Of a stretch of DNA of 64,000 bases, positions 33,463 through 42,561 are shown piece by piece (position 1 is the first letter of the stretch; each line of letters starts with the position of its first letter). The stretch is from Alphaproteobacteria bacterium LSUCC0396. GTDB lineage: Bacteria > Pseudomonadota > Alphaproteobacteria > Puniceispirillales > Puniceispirillaceae. Below the pieces are notes generated by a model. It was given only the letters and a program-made list of their open reading frames with translations, ran no database searches and had not been told where the DNA came from. The position numbers and the translations under genes are program-made. The DNA lies in the NCBI GenBank assembly GCA_041228345.1, contig CP166131.1:2039001-2103000 (forward strand), written 5' to 3'.

Positions 33463-35229
33463 ATGAAGCGCTCAAAACAGGTCAATCGTGACATCATCAG
33501 GCGGATATGGCAGGGCTGGATTGTCGGCTATTTGCCGCGCTTGATTGGTGCGTTTTTATTGATGATTGTCGTTGCTGCCAGCGCGTCAGCCTATCCGTTA
33601 TTGACCAAACATATCTTTAACGGGCTTGCCGAGGGCAGGGCTAGCGAGATCATCTGGCTGGCACCGCCGGTAATCATTTTATTTGCGCTGGTAAAAGGCA
33701 CAGCGTTATTCGCCCAAACAGTCATGGTCAATGCGCTAGCCTTGCGGGTCAGCACCGATTTACAAAAGGACATGGCAAAAACACTGATCGAGGCTGATCT
33801 TGCGACGATTAGCCGTGAGCCGGCCGGGGTGTTTATGTCGCGCATCATGAATGATTTGAATCTGGTGCGTGAAGCGCTCGTTCGATTGGCGAATAATCTG
33901 GTTCGCGATAGCCTGACCGTCGTTGTCCTAATCGGTGCGATGATCTGGCTTGATTGGGTGATGGCGCTTGTTGTGATCGGGGTTTATCCGTTGGCAATAG
34001 GGCCGATTATCCGCATCGGAAACCGCCAGCGAAAGGCATCAGGTAACCTGCAAACCCATATGGAAAGCGTTACCGCGTTGCTTGCCGAAACCCTGAACGG
34101 GGCGCGGATGGTCAAGGCCTATCAGCGTGAAGATGCAGAAACTGGGCGAACGCATGAGGCATTTGATGGGCTTTATAACCGGCTCGTTGGGCTGTTGACC
34201 GGCCGCGCCAAGATTGATCCGATCCTTGAAGTTGTTGGTGGTGTTGCGGTTGGCGGCGTTGTTGCGCTGGCGAGCTGGCGCGTGGCTAATGGTGATATGC
34301 AGGTTGGTGATGTAATCGCCTTTATCACCACGCTTATTCTTTTGGTGCAGCCGGTTCGGGCGATCGGCACATTGAATGCGGTGACCCAAGAAGGGCTTGC
34401 TGCCTGTGAGAGGATCCTGACACTTTTGGATACGCCGCGCCGGATTACCGATCGGCCGGATGCGCTGCCGCTGACAGTGAAAAAGGGGCAACTGGTCTTT
34501 GATAATGTCGGTTTCACCTACAGCGAAGGCAGTTCTAGCGCCCTTGATGGCATCAGCTTTACCGCAAAGGCTGGGCAGACAATCGCGCTGGTGGGCCCTA
34601 GCGGTGCTGGCAAAACCACGGTGATTAATCTTTTGCCGCGTTTTTTTGAGGCAAGCAGCGGCGTGATAAAAATTGATGATCAGCCGATCTGTGATGTGCA
34701 GATTGCCAGCCTGCGCCGTGCTGTGGCGCTGGTCAGTCAGGAATCGGTACTATTTGATGATACAGTCGCGGCCAATATCGGCTTTGGTCGCGCCGGTGCC
34801 AGCCGCAAAGACATTGAGGCAGCCGCCCGCGCGGCGGCGGCTGATAGCTTTATCAAGGCCTTGCCAAATGGCTATGACACGATGGTCGGGGCAATGGGGA
34901 ACCGGTTGTCCGGCGGACAGCGCCAACGTATTGCGATTGCAAGGGCAATGCTAAAGGACGCGCCGATTTTACTGCTGGATGAGGCGACGGCCGCGCTTGA
35001 TGCCGAGTCTGAACAGCAGGTTCAAGCTGCTTTGCAAAAATTACAGTCTGGGCGCACGACACTTGTGGTCGCGCATCGGCTGGCAACGGTACGCAACGCC
35101 GATCTCATCCTTGTTTTGGAATCGGGGCGGATTACCGAGCAGGGAACACATGAAACGCTAATGGCGAAAAATGGTCTCTACAGCAAACTATGTCAGCTGC
35201 AATTTTTTGATGATGACGCGGCGCATTGA
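33463..35229 (+). CDS. MsbA-like ABC exporter (lipid A flippase family)
   Basis: This protein of about 588 aa is a half-transporter with six N-terminal membrane helices fused to an ATPase domain. The nucleotide-binding part shows ALVGPSGAGKTTVINLLPRF (Walker A), VSQESVLFDDTVAANIGFG (Q loop), RLSGGQRQRIAIARAMLKD (signature) and PILLLDEATAALDAES (Walker B). Position beside the Kdo-lipid A cluster fits a role in flipping lipid A core across the inner membrane. A TTG at 33433 is also in frame; I prefer the ATG at 33463 although neither has a clear ribosome-binding site. Confidence 0.88.
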   Translation: MKRSKQVNRDIIRRIWQGWIVGYLPRLIGAFLLMIVVAASASAYPLLTKHIFNGLAEGRASEIIWLAPPVIILFALVKGTALFAQTVMVNALALRVSTDLQKDMAKTLIEADLATISREPAGVFMSRIMNDLNLVREALVRLANNLVRDSLTVVVLIGAMIWLDWVMALVVIGVYPLAIGPIIRIGNRQRKASGNLQTHMESVTALLAETLNGARMVKAYQREDAETGRTHEAFDGLYNRLVGLLTGRAKIDPILEVVGGVAVGGVVALASWRVANGDMQVGDVIAFITTLILLVQPVRAIGTLNAVTQEGLAACERILTLLDTPRRITDRPDALPLTVKKGQLVFDNVGFTYSEGSSSALDGISFTAKAGQTIALVGPSGAGKTTVINLLPRFFEASSGVIKIDDQPICDVQIASLRRAVALVSQESVLFDDTVAANIGFGRAGASRKDIEAAARAAAADSFIKALPNGYDTMVGAMGNRLSGGQRQRIAIARAMLKDAPILLLDEATAALDAESEQQVQAALQKLQSGRTTLVVAHRLATVRNADLILVLESGRITEQGTHETLMAKNGLYSKLCQLQFFDDDAAH

Positions 35230-35274
35230 TTTTGCCAGCTAATGATCTTGTGCATTTTTCTTCGTAATTTTGCG

Positions 35275-35298
35275 GGCTATTTTTTTGGCTATTTTTTG
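35275..35298. repeat. 12-bp T-rich tandem duplication downstream of the MsbA-like gene
   Basis: GGCTATTTTTTT is followed by GGCTATTTTTTGG in the short spacer between two convergent genes. It could also help termination on the plus strand, although no hairpin was seen. Confidence 0.6.
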
Positions 35299-35304
35299 GC
35301 AACG

Positions 35305-35964
35305 CTATTCGCGGCGCAGAATGCTGTCGGTCAGCCTAACCGCCCAGCTTTGCGCGATAAAGCTGGCGGCGAGCACGTCGGGGTCATAAACATTATCAAC
35401 CCAGTCAAAAAAACTCATGCCAGCATCTTCATACGGGATGTAGGCCTCAAAAAACGCATCAAGAAGGCCGGTTTTGGCAGCTTTTACATGACCATATTTC
35501 CATGCAAGCTGGGTCATGGCAACACGGGCAGGCTGCTGTTTGGCAATCAGCAGATACAGCGCCGACATCAAACCGGCGCGATCCGCCCCCGATTTGCAAT
35601 GCATTAATGCTGGCGTTTTTAGTGCAGCGAACAGATCGCGTGCTTCATACAGCATATCTTTGGATGGGGCGGCGCGTGATCGGACGGTAAAGTCCAGAAG
35701 AGTGATCCCCGCCTTGGCACAGGCCTCGGCTTCAAGCTGCCAGCCGCCATCTTGGCGTGGCCCCCGTAAATTGATAATGGTTTTGATGCCAGCCTGTCCC
35801 AGCGCAGCAACGCGCGATGGTCCGGGTTGATTGCTGCGCCAGATCCCGTCACTGACAAGGTGCTGATTATGCCAGCAAAGACGCAAAAACCCGTGATCTT
35901 TGAAGATCAGGTCAAGCCAGTCGACAACCCCGCGCCGCTGGCCCGACGGGGCGCGCCATTTCAT
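35305..35964 (-). CDS. dual-specificity/tyrosine phosphatase-like protein
   Basis: This 219-aa protein has the phosphatase P-loop HCKSGADRAG (122-131) with nucleophile C123 and R129, preceded by a cyclin-phosphatase-like core: DGIWRSNQPGPSRVAALGQAGIKTIINLRG (begins at 39) and the DFTVRSR segment that may hold the general acid. Bacterial members of this group are found next to lipopolysaccharide genes, and here the Kdo-lipid A/MsbA cluster is adjacent, so a lipid or sugar phosphate may be the substrate; this is inference. It overlaps the 3' end of pmbA by four bases and is thus coupled to it. Confidence 0.82.
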   Translation of the reverse strand: MKWRAPSGQRRGVVDWLDLIFKDHGFLRLCWHNQHLVSDGIWRSNQPGPSRVAALGQAGIKTIINLRGPRQDGGWQLEAEACAKAGITLLDFTVRSRAAPSKDMLYEARDLFAALKTPALMHCKSGADRAGLMSALYLLIAKQQPARVAMTQLAWKYGHVKAAKTGLLDAFFEAYIPYEDAGMSFFDWVDNVYDPDVLAASFIAQSWAVRLTDSILRRE

Positions 35965-37298
35965 GATCCGGCAACCATAATACTGTCAAGCCGAAGTGAT
36001 GGTGATGCCACGCTGTCACGAAGATCAATGTCATTTGCCGCAGTTATCTGCATGAACATTTCCCCAAGATTGCCGGCAATGGTGGCTTCGGTAATCGGAT
36101 GGGTAATTTGACCCTTGGAAATCCAAAATCCGCCGGCGCCACGGCTGTAGTCACCGGTAATCATATCAACTGAGCTGCCAATCATTTCAGTAATCAGAAA
36201 CCCCTCATCAATCTCGGCAATCAGCGCATCTCGGCTCATCGCAGAATTTTCGATGTAGAAATTACTGGCACCGGGTGATGGAGCGCTGCCCAGCCCCCGC
36301 CGCGCATTTCCGGTTGGTGCCATTTCAAGTTTCGTTGCCGAGGCAAGATCGAGAAACCAGCCGGTCAAAACACCGTCATCAATCATGACGCGCCGGCTAA
36401 CTGGCAGGCCCTCTGCGTCGAACAGGCGCGAGCCAAGCCCGCGTGAGCGCAACGGATCATCGATAAAATTAAGCCCGCTGCGCGTGACCTGCTTGCCAAG
36501 CCGGTCTTTTAAAAAGCTGGTACCGCGGGCGATCGCGGCGCCATTAATTGCGCCGGCCATCGTGCCGACAAGTGATGCCGCCACGCGCCGGTCATAAATC
36601 ACTGGAAATTTGCCGGTTTTGGCCTTTTTGGCGCCAAGCCTTGCCACTGTCCGGCTAGCGGCATTATGCCCAACCTCATCAGCGGGCTGCAAGTCGCTTT
36701 CATAGACGGCGGCACTGTAATCATAGTCGCGTTCCATGTGCCCGTTTTGCTCGGCAATGACCACGGTCGAAACACCGTGTGATGACCGTTTATAGCCAGC
36801 TAGAAAGCCATTAGATGTCCCGATCAGCACATCGACGATACTGTGGCCAGCATCGGCGCCATCCGAGGTTTTAATGCCTTTATGCGATAGGGCGGCATCC
36901 TCGGCGGCGGCGGCGCGTTGGCGCAGGCTTTCGGCGTCCGGCATGGTCTCGTCATACATATCAAGATCGGGAATGACTTTGGCAATTTCGGCATCAGTGG
37001 CAAGCCGGACATACGGATCTTCGGGGGCGAGCTTGGCCATTGCGACAGCGCGTTCGGCGAGATTTTTAATATTTTCCGGATCAAGCTGGCTTGTCGAGAT
37101 CGACGCGGTACGCTGGCCGACAAAAACCCGCAAACCAACATCAAAATCTTCTGATCGTTCGCTGGCTTCGACCTTGCCAAGCCGCAGGCTGATACTATTG
37201 CTCTGACCACGGGCCAACATGGCGTCAGCACCGTCTGCCCCTGCGGTTTGGGCGGCGTCAAGCAATTGGGCGATGAGGGTTTGATGATTTGTGTCCAT
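35961..37298 (-). CDS. pmbA: TldE/PmbA-type metallopeptidase subunit
   Basis: This 445-aa protein is the PmbA/TldE partner of the TldD/TldE protease, which trims modified peptides (microcin B17 precursor, CcdA in E. coli). It lacks the HE-x3-H zinc motif, as expected for TldE, and carries SISLRLGKVEASERSEDFDVGLRV at the N-terminus (read in two parts), FPVIYDRRVAASLVGTMAGA and the C-terminal SVDMITGDYSRGAGGFWI. The catalytic partner tldD is encoded 6.5 kb away. A phosphatase gene follows with a 4-bp overlap. Confidence 0.92.
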   Translation of the reverse strand: MDTNHQTLIAQLLDAAQTAGADGADAMLARGQSNSISLRLGKVEASERSEDFDVGLRVFVGQRTASISTSQLDPENIKNLAERAVAMAKLAPEDPYVRLATDAEIAKVIPDLDMYDETMPDAESLRQRAAAAEDAALSHKGIKTSDGADAGHSIVDVLIGTSNGFLAGYKRSSHGVSTVVIAEQNGHMERDYDYSAAVYESDLQPADEVGHNAASRTVARLGAKKAKTGKFPVIYDRRVAASLVGTMAGAINGAAIARGTSFLKDRLGKQVTRSGLNFIDDPLRSRGLGSRLFDAEGLPVSRRVMIDDGVLTGWFLDLASATKLEMAPTGNARRGLGSAPSPGASNFYIENSAMSRDALIAEIDEGFLITEMIGSSVDMITGDYSRGAGGFWISKGQITHPITEATIAGNLGEMFMQITAANDIDLRDSVASPSLRLDSIMVAGS

Positions 37299-37373
37299 GC
37301 CTTATCTGATACCCTGCATGATCGGATAATTCAACCGCTTGTCGCGCTGGCTGATTAGGTTTATGAATGCCCT

Positions 37374-38315
37374 ATGGAATGTAAAGTCTTTATTGATGGT
37401 GAGGCTGGAACGACCGGTCTGAAAGTGGCGGAGCGTCTGCAACAGCATCCGCTGGTGCAAATCCTGCGCGTTGACGAGGCATATCGCAAGGATGCGGCGG
37501 CGCGTGCCGATATTATGGCGGCAAGTGATATTACCATCCTATGCCTGCCGGATGACGCAGCGCTGGAGGCGGTGACGTTGGCAGAACCGTCAAAAACGCG
37601 GCTGATTGACGCCTCATCGGCGCATCGCACCAATCCTGACTGGGTCTATGGTTTTGCCGAATTACAGCCGGGCCAGCGGGACGCAATAGCCACAGCGAGA
37701 CTAATCACGAATCCGGGCTGTTATCCGACCGGATTTCTGGCATTGGCGCGGCCGTTGATTGCCAGTGGGTTGGTGGCTGATACAGCGCTGATCAACGTGC
37801 CGGCGGTTAGCGGCTTTAGCGGTGGCGGCAAGGCGATGATTGCGCGGCATGATGCTGGCGAGCTTGACCCTGCATTTAGTTATGGAACGAATTTGCAGCA
37901 CAAGCATCTTGGTGAAATGACGGTTTATTCCGGCCTCAAGACGCCGCCTATTTTCATGCCGTCGGTTGGTGATTTCTTTGCTGGTATGCTGGTTCATATG
38001 CCGCTTCATGCCGATCAGTTTGCCGGGCCGGTTACCGCGGCAAAGATTTATGATTGCTTTGCCGATTGGTATGGCCAGTCGAACGTTGTGCGGATGGGGG
38101 CAGGTGCTGCCAATCATCAAGACACGCCGTCGATGCTTGCGGCTGATGCGCTGGCTGGCCGCAATGATATGGAACTATTCGTGTTTAGTGATACCGGCGA
38201 GCGACGTTTTTGGTTAACTGCACGGCTGGATAACCTTGGCAAAGGCGCGTCGGGTGCGGCCGTGCAGAATATGAATATTGCGCTTGGGCTTGATGAAGGT
38301 CTGGGACTTTTATAA
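37374..38315 (+). CDS. argC: N-acetyl-gamma-glutamyl-phosphate reductase (type 2)
   Basis: This 313-aa enzyme reduces N-acetylglutamyl phosphate to the semialdehyde in arginine synthesis. The N-terminus VFIDGEAGTTGLKVAERL and the shortened length identify the type 2 form. The catalytic cysteine lies in TNPGCYPTGFLALARPL, and the following VSGFSGGGKAM and HLGEMTVYSGL segments are typical. The ribosome-binding site before the ATG at 37374 is weak. No other arginine gene lies nearby; the downstream gene is an unknown protein in the same orientation, 59 bp away. Confidence 0.93.
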   Translation: MECKVFIDGEAGTTGLKVAERLQQHPLVQILRVDEAYRKDAAARADIMAASDITILCLPDDAALEAVTLAEPSKTRLIDASSAHRTNPDWVYGFAELQPGQRDAIATARLITNPGCYPTGFLALARPLIASGLVADTALINVPAVSGFSGGGKAMIARHDAGELDPAFSYGTNLQHKHLGEMTVYSGLKTPPIFMPSVGDFFAGMLVHMPLHADQFAGPVTAAKIYDCFADWYGQSNVVRMGAGAANHQDTPSMLAADALAGRNDMELFVFSDTGERRFWLTARLDNLGKGASGAAVQNMNIALGLDEGLGLL

Positions 38316-38374
38316 AGGGGCCGTGCCAGCGTCTCCGGTTTGGGACCTCACTCCAAAATAGGGATCGGATCACG

Positions 38375-39196
38375 ATGCGGTTGAACGGTAACGTTACCCT
38401 GACAGAAATTGCTGATGCGGCCGCCTATCTTGCGCCGATCAGTGAAATTGATCGTGCCCGCAAATACCCCTATCTTGCGCCCGAGGGCGGCTTTGTTCTG
38501 GCAAATGGGCGGCTATTTCATCTTGATGAGGCCCAGCTCAGCAATGATCATGCCGATGGAATTTTGGCGGGACGAACGCCGGTTTTGTCGGTTGGCTCAA
38601 ACCGTGCGCCGGTTCAGTTGCTGCGTAAGTTTGGGATGGCGGCGACGGTGCCGGTGACGCCTGCAAGGCTGCATGATTGCGATATCGTCCATGCGGCGAT
38701 TCTGGGCTATTACGCGGCCGTACCCTGCACCGCCTTTCCATCACCTGGTACCGTGGTGACGCTTAATGTCGCTTGGCTAGATGCCGAACAATTGGTGCAG
38801 ATGCATCGCACCGAAGGTATTGGCGTTGCCTATGATTTCGTTCAGATGCAGGGCGTCACGCATCAGTTTAACCTGCCCGTGTTGCCGGTATTTGGCTATG
38901 CAGCCCGCGCTGGTGTTTTGGATTGCGGCGGGGGAGAACCTGCCGGTCTGGCAGCAATTCCAGCCGAAGGGCGGCGGTTTCAAACCCTAGATCAGCATCA
39001 GGCAGCAACTAGATTACGCCAGCTCGCCAAGATTGATGATAATCGGACAATGGCGCAGTTTATCGCTGATATGCAGGCAGATAAACCTGCTCGTGATGCG
39101 GTTATCGAACGGCTGCGTCCCTATGCTATCCAGCCGCAAAACCCGCCTTGGCACCTGCAAACAGTCACGATTGATGGGATCGACGCTTATCTTTAG
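38375..39196 (+). CDS. conserved protein of unknown function (possible GGCT-like)
   Basis: I do not recognise a named family for this 273-aa protein. It is soluble, without a signal peptide. The segment VLSVGSNRAPVQLLRKFG (about residues 70-87) resembles the glycine-rich YGSN loop of gamma-glutamylcyclotransferase-like folds, and AFPSPGTVVTLNVAWLDAEQLVQMHRTEG (read in two parts) would fit the following strand and helix; this relation is tentative. The final 60 residues look helical (QHQAATRLRQLAKID, MAQFIADMQADKPARD). It follows argC by 59 bp and may share its transcript. The ATG has a weak GGATCGGAT-like leader. Confidence 0.65.
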   Translation: MRLNGNVTLTEIADAAAYLAPISEIDRARKYPYLAPEGGFVLANGRLFHLDEAQLSNDHADGILAGRTPVLSVGSNRAPVQLLRKFGMAATVPVTPARLHDCDIVHAAILGYYAAVPCTAFPSPGTVVTLNVAWLDAEQLVQMHRTEGIGVAYDFVQMQGVTHQFNLPVLPVFGYAARAGVLDCGGGEPAGLAAIPAEGRRFQTLDQHQAATRLRQLAKIDDNRTMAQFIADMQADKPARDAVIERLRPYAIQPQNPPWHLQTVTIDGIDAYL

Positions 39197-39258
39197 CGCT
39201 ATCTTTGCCGGTGCCGTTGCCGGTGACTTTGCCAGCGCCTTTGCCAGCGCCTCGTCAA

Positions 39259-40203
39259 TTAACTCACAAACAGCCGGTCAAGCATAAGACCAGCAACGAG
39301 CCACAGCCCGGCATTACGATTTGATTTGAATAAAGCGAGTGCCAGCACAGCATCATCAATCCGCACCATTCGTATCTGGTTGCCAAGATGCAGCGCCATT
39401 GCAGCAAGACCCAGCCATCCGGTAAAAACCGGTTGCGGGTCATGCAATAACAGGCCAGCCGCAATCAGCAGGACGGCCAAACAATAGGCCGTCCCGACAC
39501 CGGCCTTTATGTTGCTGGCAAGCGCGAGGGCGGATGATTTCACCCCGACCTTTTTATCATCATCTATGTCCTGAACTGCGTAGATGGTGTCATAGCCGAA
39601 CACCCAAGCAGCACAGCCCGCATAGATCAGGATTAGGGATAAATCTGGCAGGCTGTTGGTAACGGCGGTCCAGCCCAGAAAAACGCCCCATGAAAATGTC
39701 AGCCCCAGAACGAATTGCGGAAACCATGTCACGCGTTTGGCAAGGGGGTAGAGTATCACCAGCGGCGTTGCCGCTAAGCCGACATAAACCGCCAGAATCG
39801 GTAATTGAACTAAAACCAGCAGGCCAGTCAGCCCAAGCGCGATCAAAAAAAGGCTGGCTTGCTGCATCGACATGGTGCCGGCGGCCAGCGGGCGTGCGCT
39901 TGTGCGGGCGACCATCTGGTCAAGGTTGCGATCCCACATATCATTGATGATGCAGCCAGCTGCCCGCGTGACAATCGCGCCAATCAAAAACAACAGCATG
40001 AACCAAATTTTGCTGATAAAGCCGGGCGCGCCAAGAGCAATGGCCCACCAGCCCGGCAGTAATAACAGCCACCAGCCAATTGGACGGTCAAGCCGTGATA
40101 TATAGATATAAGGGTGCGATATTGGGGGCAGCCAACGCCACCAGCCATGTGACCGGATATCGGTATGAGTTTTCACTGAGTTGTTAACCATGCCATTAGT
40201 CAT
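39259..40203 (-). CDS. ubiA: 4-hydroxybenzoate polyprenyltransferase
   Basis: This integral membrane prenyltransferase attaches the isoprenoid tail to 4-hydroxybenzoate, early in ubiquinone synthesis. Eight to nine hydrophobic segments and the two aspartate motifs are seen: NDMWDRNLDQMVART (first) and YDTIYAVQDIDDDKKVG (second). ISRLDRPIGWWLLLLPGWWA at the N-terminus is also diagnostic. The start is uncertain: ATGs at 40191, 40203, 40242 and 40293 are in frame and none has a good ribosome-binding site. I take 40203 (314 aa), which avoids overlap with divergent rsmE. Confidence 0.92.
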   Translation of the reverse strand: MTNGMVNNSVKTHTDIRSHGWWRWLPPISHPYIYISRLDRPIGWWLLLLPGWWAIALGAPGFISKIWFMLLFLIGAIVTRAAGCIINDMWDRNLDQMVARTSARPLAAGTMSMQQASLFLIALGLTGLLVLVQLPILAVYVGLAATPLVILYPLAKRVTWFPQFVLGLTFSWGVFLGWTAVTNSLPDLSLILIYAGCAAWVFGYDTIYAVQDIDDDKKVGVKSSALALASNIKAGVGTAYCLAVLLIAAGLLLHDPQPVFTGWLGLAAMALHLGNQIRMVRIDDAVLALALFKSNRNAGLWLVAGLMLDRLFVS

Positions 40204-40280
40204 TAGCGAATTGAACGGTAAAAAGCAAAAGTGATTCGTCATGAGATTGTCTATCACGAGATAGCTTGTCACGGCGGATA

Positions 40281-41054
40281 ATGAGCAGTACATATCACAG
40301 TATGGGTCAAACAGACATCAAAGCACGTCTTTTTGTGGATGCGCCGCTTGCAGACGGCGCCATCATCGAGCTGCCATCCGATCAAATGCACTATTTGTTG
40401 ACTGTGCTTCGTCTTGGTGTTGGCGCGGTGATCGCTGTTTTTAACGGTGCAGATGGCGAATTTGCGGCGGTTATTTCGCAGGCGGCGAAAAAACAATGTT
40501 CGATTACCATTGGCGCCCAGCGGCGAGAGCAGGTTTATTGCCGCGATTTATGGCTGTTATTCGCGCCGGTCAAAAAGGCAAGGCTGGATTTTATCGCGCA
40601 AAAAGCCAGTGAATTGGGCGTCCGGGTTATCTGGCCTGTTCGAACTGATTATTGCCAGATCAGTCGGGTCAATGACGACCGGCTGGCGGCAAATGCAATC
40701 GAGGCTGCCGAACAGACTGAGCGGCTGGATATTGCCGAAATCTGGCCCTTTACCGGTCTCGATGAAGCGCTTGCCAGCTGCGAGGATGACCGGCTGTTGA
40801 TCTGGTGTGACGAGGCCAGCGCCGGACATCCATCATTAAACATCACTGCCGCGCTTGCCGCCGCACCGCCGCATGATAAGGCGGCTATTCTGATTGGGCC
40901 CGAGGGCGGGTTTTCCGCGGCCGAGCGAGCCTATTTGCAAGCGCGAAATAATTGTTTGAAAATTTCTCTGGGGCCGCGCATATTGCGGGCCGATACCGCC
41001 GCTATTTCGGCGCTTTCTTGTTACCAGTCAATTTGTGGAGATTGGCAAAGCTAG
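40281..41054 (+). CDS. rsmE: 16S rRNA (uracil(1498)-N3)-methyltransferase
   Basis: This SPOUT-class enzyme of about 257 aa methylates U1498 of 16S rRNA. The N-terminal PUA-like domain (RLFVDAPLADGAIIELPSDQ and the HYLLTVLRLGVGAVI strand) is followed by the knotted methyltransferase domain with KARLDFIAQKASELGV, a Q-T-E-R equivalent (EAAEQTERL), IGPEGGFSAAERAYL and LGPRILRADTAAISALS. I place the start at the ATG at 40281 with GGCGG just upstream; a TTG at 40266 and an ATG at 40302 are alternatives. It diverges from ubiA and precedes gshA. Confidence 0.93.
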   Translation: MSSTYHSMGQTDIKARLFVDAPLADGAIIELPSDQMHYLLTVLRLGVGAVIAVFNGADGEFAAVISQAAKKQCSITIGAQRREQVYCRDLWLLFAPVKKARLDFIAQKASELGVRVIWPVRTDYCQISRVNDDRLAANAIEAAEQTERLDIAEIWPFTGLDEALASCEDDRLLIWCDEASAGHPSLNITAALAAAPPHDKAAILIGPEGGFSAAERAYLQARNNCLKISLGPRILRADTAAISALSCYQSICGDWQS

Positions 41055-41124
41055 GCATTTTGTCTGGCTGAAACCGGCTAGGGTGATTTGTTTCACGATG
41101 GCTTGAATGCAGGGGGGATACCGC

Positions 41125-42489
41125 ATGGCAAACAATAGCACGATCATCACAGATGTCGGACAGCTTGTTGACTGGATCGCCAAAGGCGCAAAACCGTCTG
41201 CTGATTGGCGCATCGGAACCGAGCATGAGAAATTCCTGTTTCACCGCGATAGCCTGCGGCCGGTTGCCTATGAGGGTGATAGCGGCGTCGAGGCAATGCT
41301 TCACGCGCTGTGCAAACGCATCGGCGACAAGGCCACGCCAATCATCGAAAAGGGTAAAATCATTGGCCTGAAAGATGGCGATGGTGGATCGGTTTCGTTG
41401 GAACCGGGGGGGCAATTAGAATTATCTGGCGCGCCCTTGGCCAATCTGCACCAGACCTGCGCCGAGACCGGGCGGCATTTGCGTCATATGCGGGCAGTTT
41501 CGTCGGCGCTTGGGGTTGGAATGCTTGGCATCGGGTTTCAGCCAAAATGGGGCCGTGACGATATTTCATGGATGCCAAAGGGCCGATACCGGATTATGCG
41601 CGATTATATGCCCAAGGTTGGTACGATGGGGCTGGATATGATGCTTCGGTCCTGTACGGTTCAGGTTAATCTCGACTATGCGGATGAGGCCGATATGCGG
41701 CGCAAATTCCGCACCTCGCTTGCATTGCAACCGGTGGCAACGGCGCTATTTGCCAATTCACCATTCAAAGATGGCAAGCCGTCTGGCTTTTTGTCGAGCC
41801 GGGCCCATGTCTGGACTGATACTGATAATGCGCGCTGCGGTGTGCCAGCGTGTGTTTTTGATGCCAATTTCGGCTATGAACAATGGATTGACTATATTCT
41901 TGATGTGCCGATGTATTTTCTGCATCGCGGCGAAGATTATATTGATGTAGCGGGCAAATCTTTCCGCGATTATCTGGCCGGAACGCTTGCTGGATTTGAG
42001 GGTGAGCCGCCAGTAATGGCCGATTTTGAAGATCATATCACCACGGCGTTTCCCGAGGCGCGGCTAAAGCAATATCTTGAAATGCGGGGCGCAGATAGCG
42101 GGTCTTGGGCGAATATTTGCGCGCTTCCGGCCTATTGGGTCGGACTATTATATTGCGACGATGCGTTGGCCGAGGCCGAGGCACTCGTCGGCGATATTGG
42201 CCCTGATGATGTGATGGCGGCGCGGCTGTCTGTGGCAAAGGATGGACTTGGCGGCAAGCTTGGCGCGCATGATGTCTATGATCTGGCCAAAAGGACGGTT
42301 GATATCGCATCAATGGGTTTGCGTAATCGCGGTATTTTCGATGATGGCGGCAATGATGAAAGTGGCTTCCTTCAGCCTTTACGCCAGGTGATCGCAACGC
42401 AAAAAACCCCAGCCGAAGTCATGCTTGACCTCTATCATGGTGACTGGGCAGAAGATATTGATCAGGTTTTCACATCAAACCAGTATTAG
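41125..42489 (+). CDS. gshA: glutamate-cysteine ligase (alphaproteobacterial/plant type)
   Basis: This 454-aa enzyme makes gamma-glutamylcysteine, the first step of glutathione synthesis. It belongs to the plant-like GCS2 class: WRIGTEHEKFLF near residue 29, GGSVSLEPGGQLELSGAPL with the substrate-binding glutamates, MGIGFQPKW-like (here LGIGFQPKWGRDDISWMPKGRY) and MLRSCTVQVNLDYADEADM. The ATG at 41125 has a GGGGGG stretch 7 nt upstream; an ATG at 41107 is in frame but lies within that stretch. It follows rsmE with a 70-bp gap. Related to chaC (glutathione breakdown) and the peroxiredoxin in function. Confidence 0.94.
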   Translation: MANNSTIITDVGQLVDWIAKGAKPSADWRIGTEHEKFLFHRDSLRPVAYEGDSGVEAMLHALCKRIGDKATPIIEKGKIIGLKDGDGGSVSLEPGGQLELSGAPLANLHQTCAETGRHLRHMRAVSSALGVGMLGIGFQPKWGRDDISWMPKGRYRIMRDYMPKVGTMGLDMMLRSCTVQVNLDYADEADMRRKFRTSLALQPVATALFANSPFKDGKPSGFLSSRAHVWTDTDNARCGVPACVFDANFGYEQWIDYILDVPMYFLHRGEDYIDVAGKSFRDYLAGTLAGFEGEPPVMADFEDHITTAFPEARLKQYLEMRGADSGSWANICALPAYWVGLLYCDDALAEAEALVGDIGPDDVMAARLSVAKDGLGGKLGAHDVYDLAKRTVDIASMGLRNRGIFDDGGNDESGFLQPLRQVIATQKTPAEVMLDLYHGDWAEDIDQVFTSNQY

Positions 42490-42561
42490 CGCCCGGCAAC
42501 GATCGGCGCCGTAAAACAGCGTGCTGAAGATAGTCTTGGCCGCACCATAAGGATCTTTCAT

